Source of the DNA: Bidens hawaiensis
Lineage: Eukaryota > Streptophyta > Magnoliopsida > Asterales > Asteraceae
Reading direction: 5' to 3'
NCBI GenBank assembly: GCA_021521415.1
Contig: JAIQDT010003867.1
Span: 124,001-188,000, forward strand
DNA length: 64,000 bases
The notes beneath the pieces are model-generated. The model saw nothing but the letters and a program-made list of their open reading frames with translations. It searched no databases and was not told the origin of the DNA. Position numbers and translations under genes: made by a program. Positions 22,184-32,292 of the stretch are shown piece by piece (within the stretch, counting starts at the first letter, position 1; each line of letters opens with the position of its first letter).

Positions 22184-23217
22184 AAATTTCTCCAAGAACC
22201 TGTCCTAGTGTTAGGTAACCATGAGTGATTGCTTTGATATCATTCTTTTTTTTATATTGGAAAATTGGCTTTTAACAATCACAATTATATCCTATTGGCG
22301 AATAACTGTCCCAACTTTAAACTTGTCTGGTCCTATTAAAGGGGTATTTTTTTAACGGACCATGATCACGGATGTTAACTCTGTTAGTGATTTGCTAGCG
22401 TGGACCTTCTATCCTTTCGCACAACGCCGGAATACCTCAACTCGCCTCCATTCTCAATAATATCGTTACACTATCTCGGTAACATTTCGGATTTTTTTAT
22501 ATGTATTCGTTTTTGTTTACCCGAATAGGGAATGAAATTCAAACGAGATTGTTTAAAAATTTCATTTATTAGTATTTAACTTGGTTTAACCCATTTATAT
22601 CCTCATAACTTTCAAACTCGTCAAACAAATATTAGAAACTCTTTAAATCGTTTAAAATGGCTAAAGAATGCATATTTAGAAAGTAAGGGACCAAATCTGA
22701 CACAATGGAAACTCTAACTGACAACACCCATCGTGCTACGGATGGTGTCGCCTACTCTCCATCGTGATACGCGGTCCCTTTCAAATCAACATAATTTGAT
22801 TTTTTTTGTTTATTTGTTTTCGATCCTCTAAATTCTTCCTAAACTGACCCTAATCTCGAAAATTAAGTCACAAGCCATGTCATCTGATATTATAACATGA
22901 TCACATTCATTTTCTTGTTGCACAATATGAAATTTTATGTTAATTGACCCTATTTTGTCATAATTTCATAATTCGGTTTCCTTAAATGTACAATTACCTA
23001 ATAAACGATTTTAAATTGTTTTATTTAATCTAAACACATCATAAAACCATAACATATTACTAAAACACATCAACCAACATCTCTTATTCACGAAATTACT
23101 CTCGTCTATTGTTGATTTATTCAAGATAATTCAAGTTTTTTTATGCCTTGTTGACTTTCCAGTTTCAAGACCATTTGACCACGAATTTCTTTTTGTTCCA
23201 TTCAATTTTCGGGTAAG
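22184..23217. repeat. Gene-free flank containing a dispersed repeat (copy at 39830-40240)
   Basis: No gene seen. From about 22485 to 22890 the sequence matches 39830-40240, including a stretch where CATCGTG, GCGATGG-like and ATACGCGG strings alternate. The similarity ends just after GTCATCTGATAT in both. It may be LTR sequence of an element not otherwise represented. Element C inserted into this DNA at 23218. Confidence 0.5.
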
Positions 23218-23222
23218 TTGTG

Positions 23223-23683
23223 TGTTGGTACATAAATGTCAGTAGTTCATAGTCTAGCGTTTGTAATCGAGTCTGTAATGTAATTATGTTTAAGTTTATG
23301 TTTATGTATGTAAGCGAAGTTGTCAACAAGTTCGCTTAGGCGAACTTGTTGAACAAGCGAAGTTGTCGACAAGTTCGCTTAGGCGAACTTGTTCAACGAG
23401 CGAAGTTACTGACAACTTCGCCTGAGGCGAAGTTGTCGTGTATTTATATAGCCTACGGGTTTACGGTTTAGAGTTAGTGTTTTGGTTAATCACGTGTGTT
23501 TCAGCAAGTCGATAGACGAGAGATAGAGTCTGTAATAGACGTGTTTCAAGTTATAATATATAACGTGTTCGTTTGTATCGCGTGTGTTTGTTTTACGTAT
23601 TCTACGCTCGTAACTACCTACGCAGGGATTCCGCACCTGCGTAGATAGCGATATCCCGTGTAAGATCCGTCCGGGAACCTACA
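23223..23683 (+). repeat. Element C 5' LTR (461 bp)
   Basis: TGTTGG start, CCTACA end. Three 22-bp inverted repeats lie at 23314-23335, 23357-23378 and 23400-23421. A further palindrome spans 23411-23437 and is followed at 23441 by a TATA-like TATTTATATA. GTAAGA at 23660-23665 is a possible splice donor. The sequence is identical to 35178-35638. Confidence 0.95.
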
Positions 23684-24177
23684 TTGGCTCGATTGTGTGG
23701 TTCGGGATTTCATGCGGTTGTAGAAAACGTCTCGTTTGACCTATTCGCGGGACGTGTTTTCGTTGATATTGTGGTATACTCACCTTATACAGTCATATTC
23801 AAGCCGTCACACCGACCGGAAACTGCTAAATCGTCGAAAACAGATCTGAATATTTTCAGTGTTCTTCGGGCGAAGTTGTTGTTCTTCAGGCGAAGTTGCC
23901 GTCGCTGGAAGTAGGGTTTCGGCGAAGATATAAGGTTGAGCGAAGTTAACCACAACTTCGCCTACCTCATAAGTTCGCCTAAGCGAAGTTATCCTCAACT
24001 TCGCTTATCTCCTAAGTTCGCTTACCTTAAGCGAAGTTATTCTCAACTTCGCCAAGTCACGCGAATTTAAGGATTTTCCAGCGAAGTTAACACTTAAGCG
24101 AAGTTATCCTTAACTTCGCCTATAGTACTGTTTGGAAGAATTTTTGTTTTTATCAGGTTTTTCGTGTTTTCGAGAAG
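23684..24177 (+). repeat. Element C leader with 22-bp inverted-repeat array
   Basis: Untranslated leader. Four copies of the inverted repeat (arms GCGAAGTT and AACTTCGC around 6 bp) lie at 23940-23961, 23983-24004, 24031-24052 and 24098-24119, with more single arms between. A pyrimidine-rich tract ending in ATCAG|G (AG at 24155-24156) resembles a splice acceptor 21 bp upstream of the gag ATG. No intact TGGTATCAGAGC primer site follows the LTR; TTGG runs straight into CTCG. Confidence 0.85.
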
Positions 24178-26808
24178 ATGTCGCCGATTAACATCTCAGA
24201 GTTAGTCAAAATGGAAGTTGAAGCGGGGTCGGCTACTAAGGCCCCAAGGTTGATGAAAGGAACCGACTTTGTGGCGTGGAAGGATAGGTTCATTCAGTAT
24301 ATTAAATACCAGGATGCAAAGATGTGGGTGTGCATCCAGGATGGATATATTCCACCGACAATGGAATACGAAGGTCGGGATGTGATAAAGAAGTACAGCA
24401 AGATGGAGGAAGAAGAGAAGAAGATGTATGAGGCCGAGAGCAAGGCCCATGCTGCAATTACTATGGCTCTTCCTCAAGAGATTCTCCATACATTCCGGAA
24501 GTACACTTCTGCACGAGAGCTTTGGGATGCTCTTGATAATAGATTTGAAGGGAACGTGGGTATTCGTGCCTCGAAGATTAAGCTGTTAAAGACCCAGTTC
24601 TCTGTCTTCAAGTATTTGAAGAACGAATCGCTCGATGATATTATCACCCGATATTATCATCTAATGACAGAGCTGAACAACTATTCTATTGCTTACAGAG
24701 AGTAGGAAATAGTTGAGAAGCTTCTCGATGCTCTTCCACCGAAGTGGGAAATGTACACTGTTCTAATGAGGGAAGACAAAGACTTTCACAATTATGACTT
24801 GGAGACAGCAGTAAACAAGCTCAGAACCTTTGAGCTTAATATGGTTCGTAAAGAGACACCAACGGATCAGGTTCAAGACCCTGGTATGTATGGTGCCAAA
24901 GTTAACTCAGGCTCAAGTTCGAAGTCTGAATCTGCTACTTACTACTCCAAAGGAGAGTCAGGTTCTAACTCTTCTCATGAAGGAAATGTGTCAGTAAACA
25001 TGAACGGTGATGTTTGCTTTGTTGTTGGAGGATCAAGTGCTTCGAAACCTCAAGCATCCAAGAGTAGTTTCTCTCACAGTGCTTCAAGCAATAACTACAC
25101 TAAGATGCCAATGAGTGTCAAATCTGCTGAATAGCAGTTTGCATTCTATGCATCTTTTATTGCTTCTTACGAGAACTACATATAAGGGAAGATAGTGGAC
25201 CCTGCTGCTTTGGAAGAAGACTATGACCAGATCGATCCTGGTGATCTGGAGGAGATGGATCTGCAATGGCAGATGGCGATGATAGTCAGAAGAGTGAAGC
25301 GTTTCATGAAGAAGACTGGCAGAAAGTTCGTAGGTGGAAAGCCAGGATTTGATAAGTCAAGGGTGAGGTGTTACAATTGTCAACAAAATGGACACTTTGC
25401 AAAGGAGTGCACTAATGAACGTGTAGAACGTAGTCAGGGGAGGACTACACAGCAAAGTGGAGATAACAATGGGAATAATGCCATGATGTCTGATGCTGGT
25501 GAATACAACTGGAACATGTTCTCTGGAGAACTCTTTGAGCAGGCACACATGGCGAAGGTTGCAGCTGAAGAATGTATGAAAGCTGCTGAAAATGAAAAAG
25601 CTTTCATGGCTAATTACCAGAACTCCGAGGTATGTACTAAACCTATCTGTACTAAATGTGAGAACTTGTCTGAACAGCTTGCTACAATTACTGATCAGTA
25701 TGTTAAGTTGGATGCCGAATTTAAAACCTTGAAAGAAGATCATCACTTCACAAAGACAAGAGAAAATAATTATAAAATAAAAATTAAAGCATGTGAAAAA
25801 GACGTTAAAAGTTTAAAAACAAAATTAGCTGAGAAAATTGATGTGATTGATCTAAGCTACGAGGTTTTAGAAGAGAAAACCAAGTTAATCGCTGAGAAAG
25901 AAAAACAGATTGCTGATCACCATGTAAAAGTGGTGGAACTAAATAGGAAACTGGAGCAATTCCGGAATTCCTCTGCTATTCTTGATCACCTCGTTAGTGA
26001 TCAAGGTTCCTCACCTAAGAGGGGAGGAATTGGTTACCATGAGGTTCCACCACCTTATAACCATAATTATACTTTCAATCCTAGTGTTCATGAATCTGTT
26101 AATTTTGTAGCTGATCAGACAGGTCCTGCTAAGGAAACTGGTAAAGTACCGGAAGTTAGTAAAGGCGAAACAAGTTCGCCTGTCTCAAAAGTTAAAATTT
26201 CTATTTCAAGTCCAGTCTCATCTGATTCGGATAAGTCATCCGAGTCGGGTAAGACAAAAGAGAAGGAAGTGTTAACCACTAGTGGAGAAAAAGTTAATTC
26301 AACTAAAAGGAGTACTCCACTCAACCCATATGTCCCACCTTATGTGAGACGTACGGTTGGTAATACTGCCTCCACATCTAAAACATCTGCTGAAAAGAAA
26401 GCTGAACATAGGTGTTGTTTTAGATGTAATCAAACAGGGCACCTTGTTGCTGATTGCCCTCTGAAGCAGCGTTTCAGAGAGGTGAGGCCCTCGAAAACTG
26501 AGACTAAGGTTTTTGATAATCGTTTAAATGTTAAAAATGAAAACCATTCAAATTTGAGAGATAATACAGGTTTTCAAAGAAACACATCTCGTTTTTACAC
26601 TACTAATAACCAAACCAAATGCTATAATTCTTTTGATTCTCTTAATGTTCGTCGGTTTGGTTGGCCTCACTATCAGTCTCCAAGGAGGTATCCTGTTAGG
26701 ACTCGTGGAAATTTTTCTAATGCTAACTTTGGTCAGCCAAGGTGTGTGAGTTCTGTTAAGAAGGTTAATCGACCCAAGACCAAGAGGTCTTGGGTCCCCA
26801 AATTTTAA
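24178..26808 (+). pseudogene. Element C gag pseudogene
   Basis: Gag precursor of 877 codons from ATG 24178 to TAA 26806-26808. The capsid domain starts with APRLMKGTDFVAWKDRF. The first zinc knuckle CYNCQQNGHFAKEC is at about residues 398-411. A charged, coiled-coil-like segment follows (about residues 470-600), then a second knuckle of type CFRCNQTGHLVADC near residue 750 and a basic tail ending KRSWVPKF. Three in-frame stops interrupt it: codons 176 (TAG), 319 (TAG) and 336 (TAA). Each is one base from CAG or CAA, and the reading frame is otherwise unbroken, so the lesions look young. Two knuckles and large size fit Sirevirus Gag. Confidence 0.9.
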
Positions 26809-26829
26809 TAATCTCTTTTGTTTGTGCAG

Positions 26830-29800
26830 GAATAGTTGAATAGGGCGTCCAAGAATCTTTGGGTTGTGGACAGCGGCTGTTCCCGGCACATGACTGGTAA
26901 CAAGGATTTGTTACAAGATTTAAAACCTGTTCAAGGAGCAAGAGTCAGTTTTGCCGGTGAGAGTGGAGGCAAAATAACAGGAAGGGGTACGGTAACTAAT
27001 GGGAAGATGACGTTAGAAAATGTGAACTTTGTTGAAGAACTGAAGCACAATCTGCTGAGTGTGTCGCAGATTTGTGATAAAGATTATACCGTACACTTCA
27101 CGAAGACTGATGCGATTGTGTTGAAGCCTGGTTTTCAAATACCAGAGGAGTGGATAGTAATGAAGGCTCCACGTGATCGAAATACGTATATGATGGATTT
27201 AAGTTCAACTGAAATGTCAACGGAAGAATCGTGCCTTTTGACGAAAGCAAGCGAATCGGAATCTGAACTGTGGCACAGGAGAATGGGGCACATTCATCTT
27301 CGGAAGATGAACCATATTGTCAGACATGGGCTTGTGTTGGGTGTTCCCTTAAAAAGTTTCAATTTTGAAGACAAATGTATTGCATGCAAAAAGGGAAAGC
27401 AGCACAAGAAGTCCCATCTCACCAAGAAAGTAAATTCAATTGCCAGTACACTAGAGCTGCTTCACATGGATCTCTTCGGTCCTGTGAATGTAAGAAGTCT
27501 AGGTGGTACAACTTATTGCTTGGTGATCACTGATGACTACTCACGATACTCGTGGGTTTACTTCTTGAAATCAAAGGACGAAACGGCTCAAATGGTGAAG
27601 AATCTGATTACCAAAGTTGAGAACATTATGGATAAACGAGTGAAGTTCATCAGAAGTGACAATGGTTTCGAGTTTAAAAATTTTGAAATGGAGATCTTCT
27701 GTCTGTCAAGAGGGATTGAACACCAATTCAGCGCTCCGTATACTCCGCAACAGAATGGAGTGGCTGAAGGAAGAATAGAACTTTAATTGAAGGAGCCAGA
27801 ACTATGCTGGCTGATTCGAAGCTTCCGGTGGTGTTCTGGGCAGAAGCTGTTTCTACAGCTTGCTATGTACTGAATAGAGTTTTAACGGTAAAAAGACTTA
27901 ATAAAACATGCTACGAGCTTATGCATGGGAGAAAGCCCAATTTGTGTGGACTTGAAGCTTTCGGTTCCCCGTGTTCAATTTTAAAGGCACATTCAAAGTT
28001 TGGTGAAGCAGCCGTTGAAGGAATCTTAGTCGGCTATGAAGTTGGGACTCCCAACAGGCGTGTCTTTAATACAACGAACGGCAAGGTTGAGGTGGTATGT
28101 AACACCGACATTACGAGTTACAGATCGCCAAGACCGAGCATCGGACCTCCTGGGATTTTCGACTATGATAGGCTCTTCAAGTCTTTTAACATACCTGATT
28201 TGTTTTGTACAGAAGAAGAAGAACGTGTTGCTACGAAGATGATTCTAGATGAGGAGGAAAATTTGGCACATAGACAGCTATTTGATGATTGTCAACCGTC
28301 CTCATCAAATTCTATCGGTTCCCCTGCTGTCTCTCCTGAAGAAGAGTTTATCAATCCATTTCACTCTCAGCCAGAAACAACCATTGATGAGCTCTCTTCT
28401 AATTTAGAAGATAATTTGCATGTCGGTGCTGTTCCGACCACGAGAATTCACAAAGACCACCCTTTGGAGAATGTTATAGGTGATGTGTCCTCCGGTGTAC
28501 AAACCAGAAGTAGCTTGAATGAGCACACCTGTGTTTATACAAACATTAAGGAAACGGGTATAATGAACGAATGTTTGTACTCATGCTTTATTAGCCAGAT
28601 TGAACCGAAAAATTATCAAATGGCTCTTAAGGACAGCTCGTGGGTCGAGGCCATGCAAGAAGAGTTGGCTCAATTTAAGAAGATGGAAGTTTGGACTTTG
28701 GTTGAAAAACCAAGGAATGTGCATGCGATAGGCACAAAATGGGTGTTTAAGTGCAAGAGAGATGAAAAGGGGATTATTATAAGAAACAAGGCGAGGCTGG
28801 TCGTTAAAGGGTTCAATCAGCAAGAGGGGATAGATTATAATGAAGTGTTCGCTCCGGTGGCCAGGTTGGAAGCGATAAGATTGTTTTTGGCGTTTGCTGC
28901 TTTTAAGAAGATGAAAGTGTTTCAGTTGGACGTGAAGAGTGCGTTCCTCAATGGGAAAGTTGATGAGGTTGTGTATGTTGAGCAACCTCCGGGTTTTCCT
29001 GACCCAGACTTTCCTGATCATGTGTACAAGTTGAGCAAGGCGCTGTATGGATTACATCAGGCACCTCGTGCCTGGTATTCAACGTTATCGGACTACTTGC
29101 TAGAAAATGGTTTTGAAAGGGGTTTGATTGACAGCACACTGTTTGTGAAGAGAGATGGAAGTGACTTCCTGCTAGTTCAAGTCTACGTGGATGACATCAT
29201 ATTTGCTGCATCAAGAGTCTCCATGTGTCAGGAATTTGAGGCCGTCATGAAGAAAAGATTTGAGATGAGTGCCATGGGTGAACTAACGTTCTTTTTAGGT
29301 TTTCAGGTTGATCAAAAGAAGGATGGGATGTTCATTCATCAAACAAAATATGTTCATGATGTCCTCAAGCGCTTCAAGATGGAGGACTGTTCTCCATTTG
29401 ACACTCCAATTTGCGTCAACCACAAGTTGGGAGCTGAAATAGACGGTGACGCAGATGTGGACCCAACTCAGTATCGGGCTATAATAGGTTCTTTGATGTA
29501 TTTGACTGCTTCTAGGCCTGATATAATGTTTGCTGTTTGTCTTTGTGCTCGTTTTCAGGCAAACCTAAAGGAATCTCACATGAAGGGTGTGAAGAGGATT
29601 TTGCGGTATCTCAAAGGCAAGCCGAAGCTAGGGTTGTGGTACCCGAAGGGAGGAGACGTGGAACTGGTTGCTTATACGGATTCTGATTATGGAGGGTGCA
29701 ATCAGAGTCGGAAGTCGACAACAGGAGGATGTAAGTTTCTCGGTGGAAGATTAGTTTCCTGGCAGTGCAAGAAACAGACATCAGTCGCAATCTCTACGTG

Positions 29801-30131
29801 CGAAGCTGAATATATGGCAGCATCCAACTGCTGCTCTCAGGTTTTGTGGATTCAGCAGCAATTGCGCGACTATGGTCTGAATTTCTTACTCACTCCTATT
29901 TTTATTGATAACACTGCTGCCATCTCAGTAATTAACAATCCCGTGAAACATAGTAAAACTAAACATATTGACATTCGTCATCATTTTATACGGGATTGTG
30001 CTGAGAAGAAACTGATTAAGGTCGAAAAGGTCGATACGCTAGAAAATTTCGCTGATTTATTTACAAAAGCGTTTGATAAATCCAGATTTCAAAACCTAAT
30101 TGAGCTGAACGGGATGATCAATCCCGAGTAA
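26830..30131 (+). pseudogene. Element C pol pseudogene (protease, integrase, RT, RNase H)
   Basis: Polyprotein with Copia domain order. Protease D-S-G is at 26869-26877 (VVDSGCSRHMTG). The GAG-pre-integrase zinc motif (LWHRRMGHIH ... CIACKKGK) is at about 27270-27400. The integrase core has HMDLFGP, RSDNGFEF and QQNGVAE. RT has QLDVKSAFLNG and YVDD at 29184-29195. RNase H has YTDSDYGG, STCEAEYMAAS and a KTKHIDIRHH end. There is no ATG at the start; the coding frame opens just after a splice-acceptor-like TTTGTGCAG|G at 26829. A one-base loss near 27775, just after the integrase core, shifts the frame; the rest (27804-30131) is open. All catalytic residues I can check are present. Confidence 0.9.
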
Positions 30132-31480
30132 CCATGTTTTTGTGTTTATTTAAAAAAAAAACGTCACTATTGCTTAAAATTAGTCGGTTACCTCAGTTTG
30201 ATGGACATATCCTCGGATATGTTTTGGTCCTCGTTTCTACTTGTAGAGAATGAGGGTCGCCATTAACCAGATGACTGAAAGTGACCGGGGCGGTTATGAT
30301 GTGTTTTCTTTCTGTCGCTGAAAATTAGTCGGTCATACTTAGTTAGAAGGACACATACTTGTATGTGGTCGGTCCAGTTGATCCATTGGATCTTCAGGAT
30401 TGCCGTTTACCTGAAGACTTTGACATGATCGGGGCGATTGAAGTCAAAATTTTTTTTAAGGGAAATGAAATTACTTTTCAAGTCTGTTACTTCGTAAGAA
30501 GTTAGTTAGCTATGTTGAACGGAAAATTGATCCAACCATGGAAAATGATAGATATACTAACTTCGTGTGCTTAACTAGTGAAGTTATTAGGCTTAAAAGG
30601 CTTTAGGACAATCATTGTATGTCATGGTAACTTTTTATGGTGCGTAAAAGTAGATGTGATACAAATTAAATTTTACTTGATTTTATGTGGAAACTCCTTA
30701 AGAGTTTTGCGTGTCTTCATGTATATCTTTCCGATTGATAGGCAGAAAAGTGATTACCCTATCATACACGAGCCCGTAAGTGTTCTGATTCCCGTGAAGA
30801 AGGCGTTTCACCACACTGCAGTGATCCAGATTCGGGACTTGCAGTTGTTTATTACTCTGAAGTCTATAAGTATGCGTTTTAAAAAAAATAAAAAAAAAAT
30901 AAAAAAAAAATAAAAAAATAAAAAAATTTAGTACTTATGAGTTATTGTAACATTCGAGAGTTCAAGATATCGAGACTTCTCAATCATGGAGTAAGAATGT
31001 GTACGGGAAGCAGACAAAGAATACTTACAAGTTAATCAGACACTATGGGTCGAAGTCAATTCGGGGTGACTTGGGGAAAGCCAAATACGCTTTGAGAATA
31101 GATAGGAGGAATCAATATTTCTGAGTTGTTGCCCACTTAAATTTTAAGGATTAATTGAACCTAACTCGTATCACAGAAACGATGAAAACCATCTTAAGCA
31201 TTTTACCTGCTTACAACCTGTCTCTATGTGTCATAATACAGCTAAACACGGATCTATGTGATAGTCACGTAGTTAGTATGATTCCGTTAGGATCTTTTCT
31301 AAAACATGGTGGTCCCTGACTAGACTGAAATTTGATCCCTTAATCGTTAAATTTTTATAAGTTTTTCTTAGTTTTGTAGTTGTATTATTTTTTAACTGGT
31401 TACTTAGAATTGATCAAGTCGGGAAGTTTTAATTCAAATTGTTTAAAATTATAAGGTTTGATTTTGTAAATATATAGGCG
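30132..31480 (+). other. Spacer between pol and ORF3 in element C
   Basis: About 1.35 kb with no credible gene. An imperfect repeat about 144 bp apart (AAAATTAGTCGGT near 30177 and 30322) is followed each time by a GGACAYAY and GTCGGT/CGGGGCG-like string. An A-rich run with T interruptions lies at 30885-30928. The 111-codon open frame at 30578 is low complexity at its end and unconvincing. Confidence 0.55.
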
Positions 31481-31492
31481 ATGTTGTTGAAC

Positions 31493-31567
31493 AGGCGAAG
31501 TTGTGGATAACTTCGCCTAGGCGAAGTTATCTGTAACTTCGCCTGTATAACAGAGCCTCTATATAAA
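31493..31567 (+). promoter_or_regulatory. Internal U3-like promoter upstream of ORF3
   Basis: Two adjacent 22-bp inverted repeats (31495-31516 and 31521-31542, arms GCGAAGTT and AACTTCGC) are followed 17 bp later by a TATA box TATATAAA at 31560-31567. In the LTR the same palindromes also sit just upstream of the TATA-like element. The sequence between differs, so this is not simply an LTR copy. It is consistent with independent transcription of ORF3, but that is inference from motif layout. Confidence 0.5.
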
Positions 31568-32292
31568 GGATTTTAAGGGTCAAAACTTTTCATCAGAATA
31601 TACAGCGAACTTATTCGAAATTTCCGGCGAACATATATCTTTTACGGCGAACTTGATTCGTTTCCGATTTCGATCCTTTTTCTCAGCTTCGTTCATAGAT
31701 TCAAGGTGTGTGTTATCGATTAACCGTATATCCAAAGACAGTGATGCTTTTCATAGGTCGTTTTGAACGGTTTCGTGACCTCGGTCCGGTGACCTTTCAA
31801 AACCGAGATTTACGAACTTGTATTACGTGTTCATGGACAATCTTTTCATCTAACCATCCGTAATATCATGTGTTACAATCTCCTGGATCGTCAAACTTTG
31901 CCGAATCATCGGATTCCGGCTGTTAGAATCCTAACAGTTGCCGATTCAGTTCAGGCGAAGTTAGGGTTTCGGCGAAATTATCCGCAACTTCGCCTGACGA
32001 TTAATTTCGCCTGAGGCGAAGTTATCCGCAACTTCGCCTGAGGCTTAATTTCGCCTAACCCTTATCTTCGCCTGAGGCGATGTTGTGAAGAGGCGAAGTT
32101 ATCACTAACTTCGCCCAGACCATTTTACTTCAAAATTAATTAGACGAACTTAAAGATGAAGCGAAGTTGTTCCCAACTTCGCCTCACCTTTAACTTCGCC
32201 TATACAGGTTTGTTCACAACTTCGCTCCTGATAATCAAGCGAACTTGTGTAACACTTTAACGTTTATCTAACTTGGTTCGTTTAGTGCAGAT
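31568..32292 (+). repeat. ORF3 leader with second inverted-repeat array
   Basis: Untranslated stretch with four more exact-geometry inverted repeats at 31972-31993 (one arm base changed), 32016-32037, 32093-32114 and 32161-32182, plus many single GCGAAGTT/AACTTCGC arms. It ends in a pyrimidine-rich tract with TTTAGTGCAG at 32281-32290, a splice-acceptor-like string 2 bp before the ORF3 ATG. Its general build resembles the gag leader. Confidence 0.7.

Noticed and set aside
22184..23217. Possible host promoter region left of element C
   Set aside because: The same sequence recurs at 39830-40240 and no gene is nearby, so it is repeat DNA.
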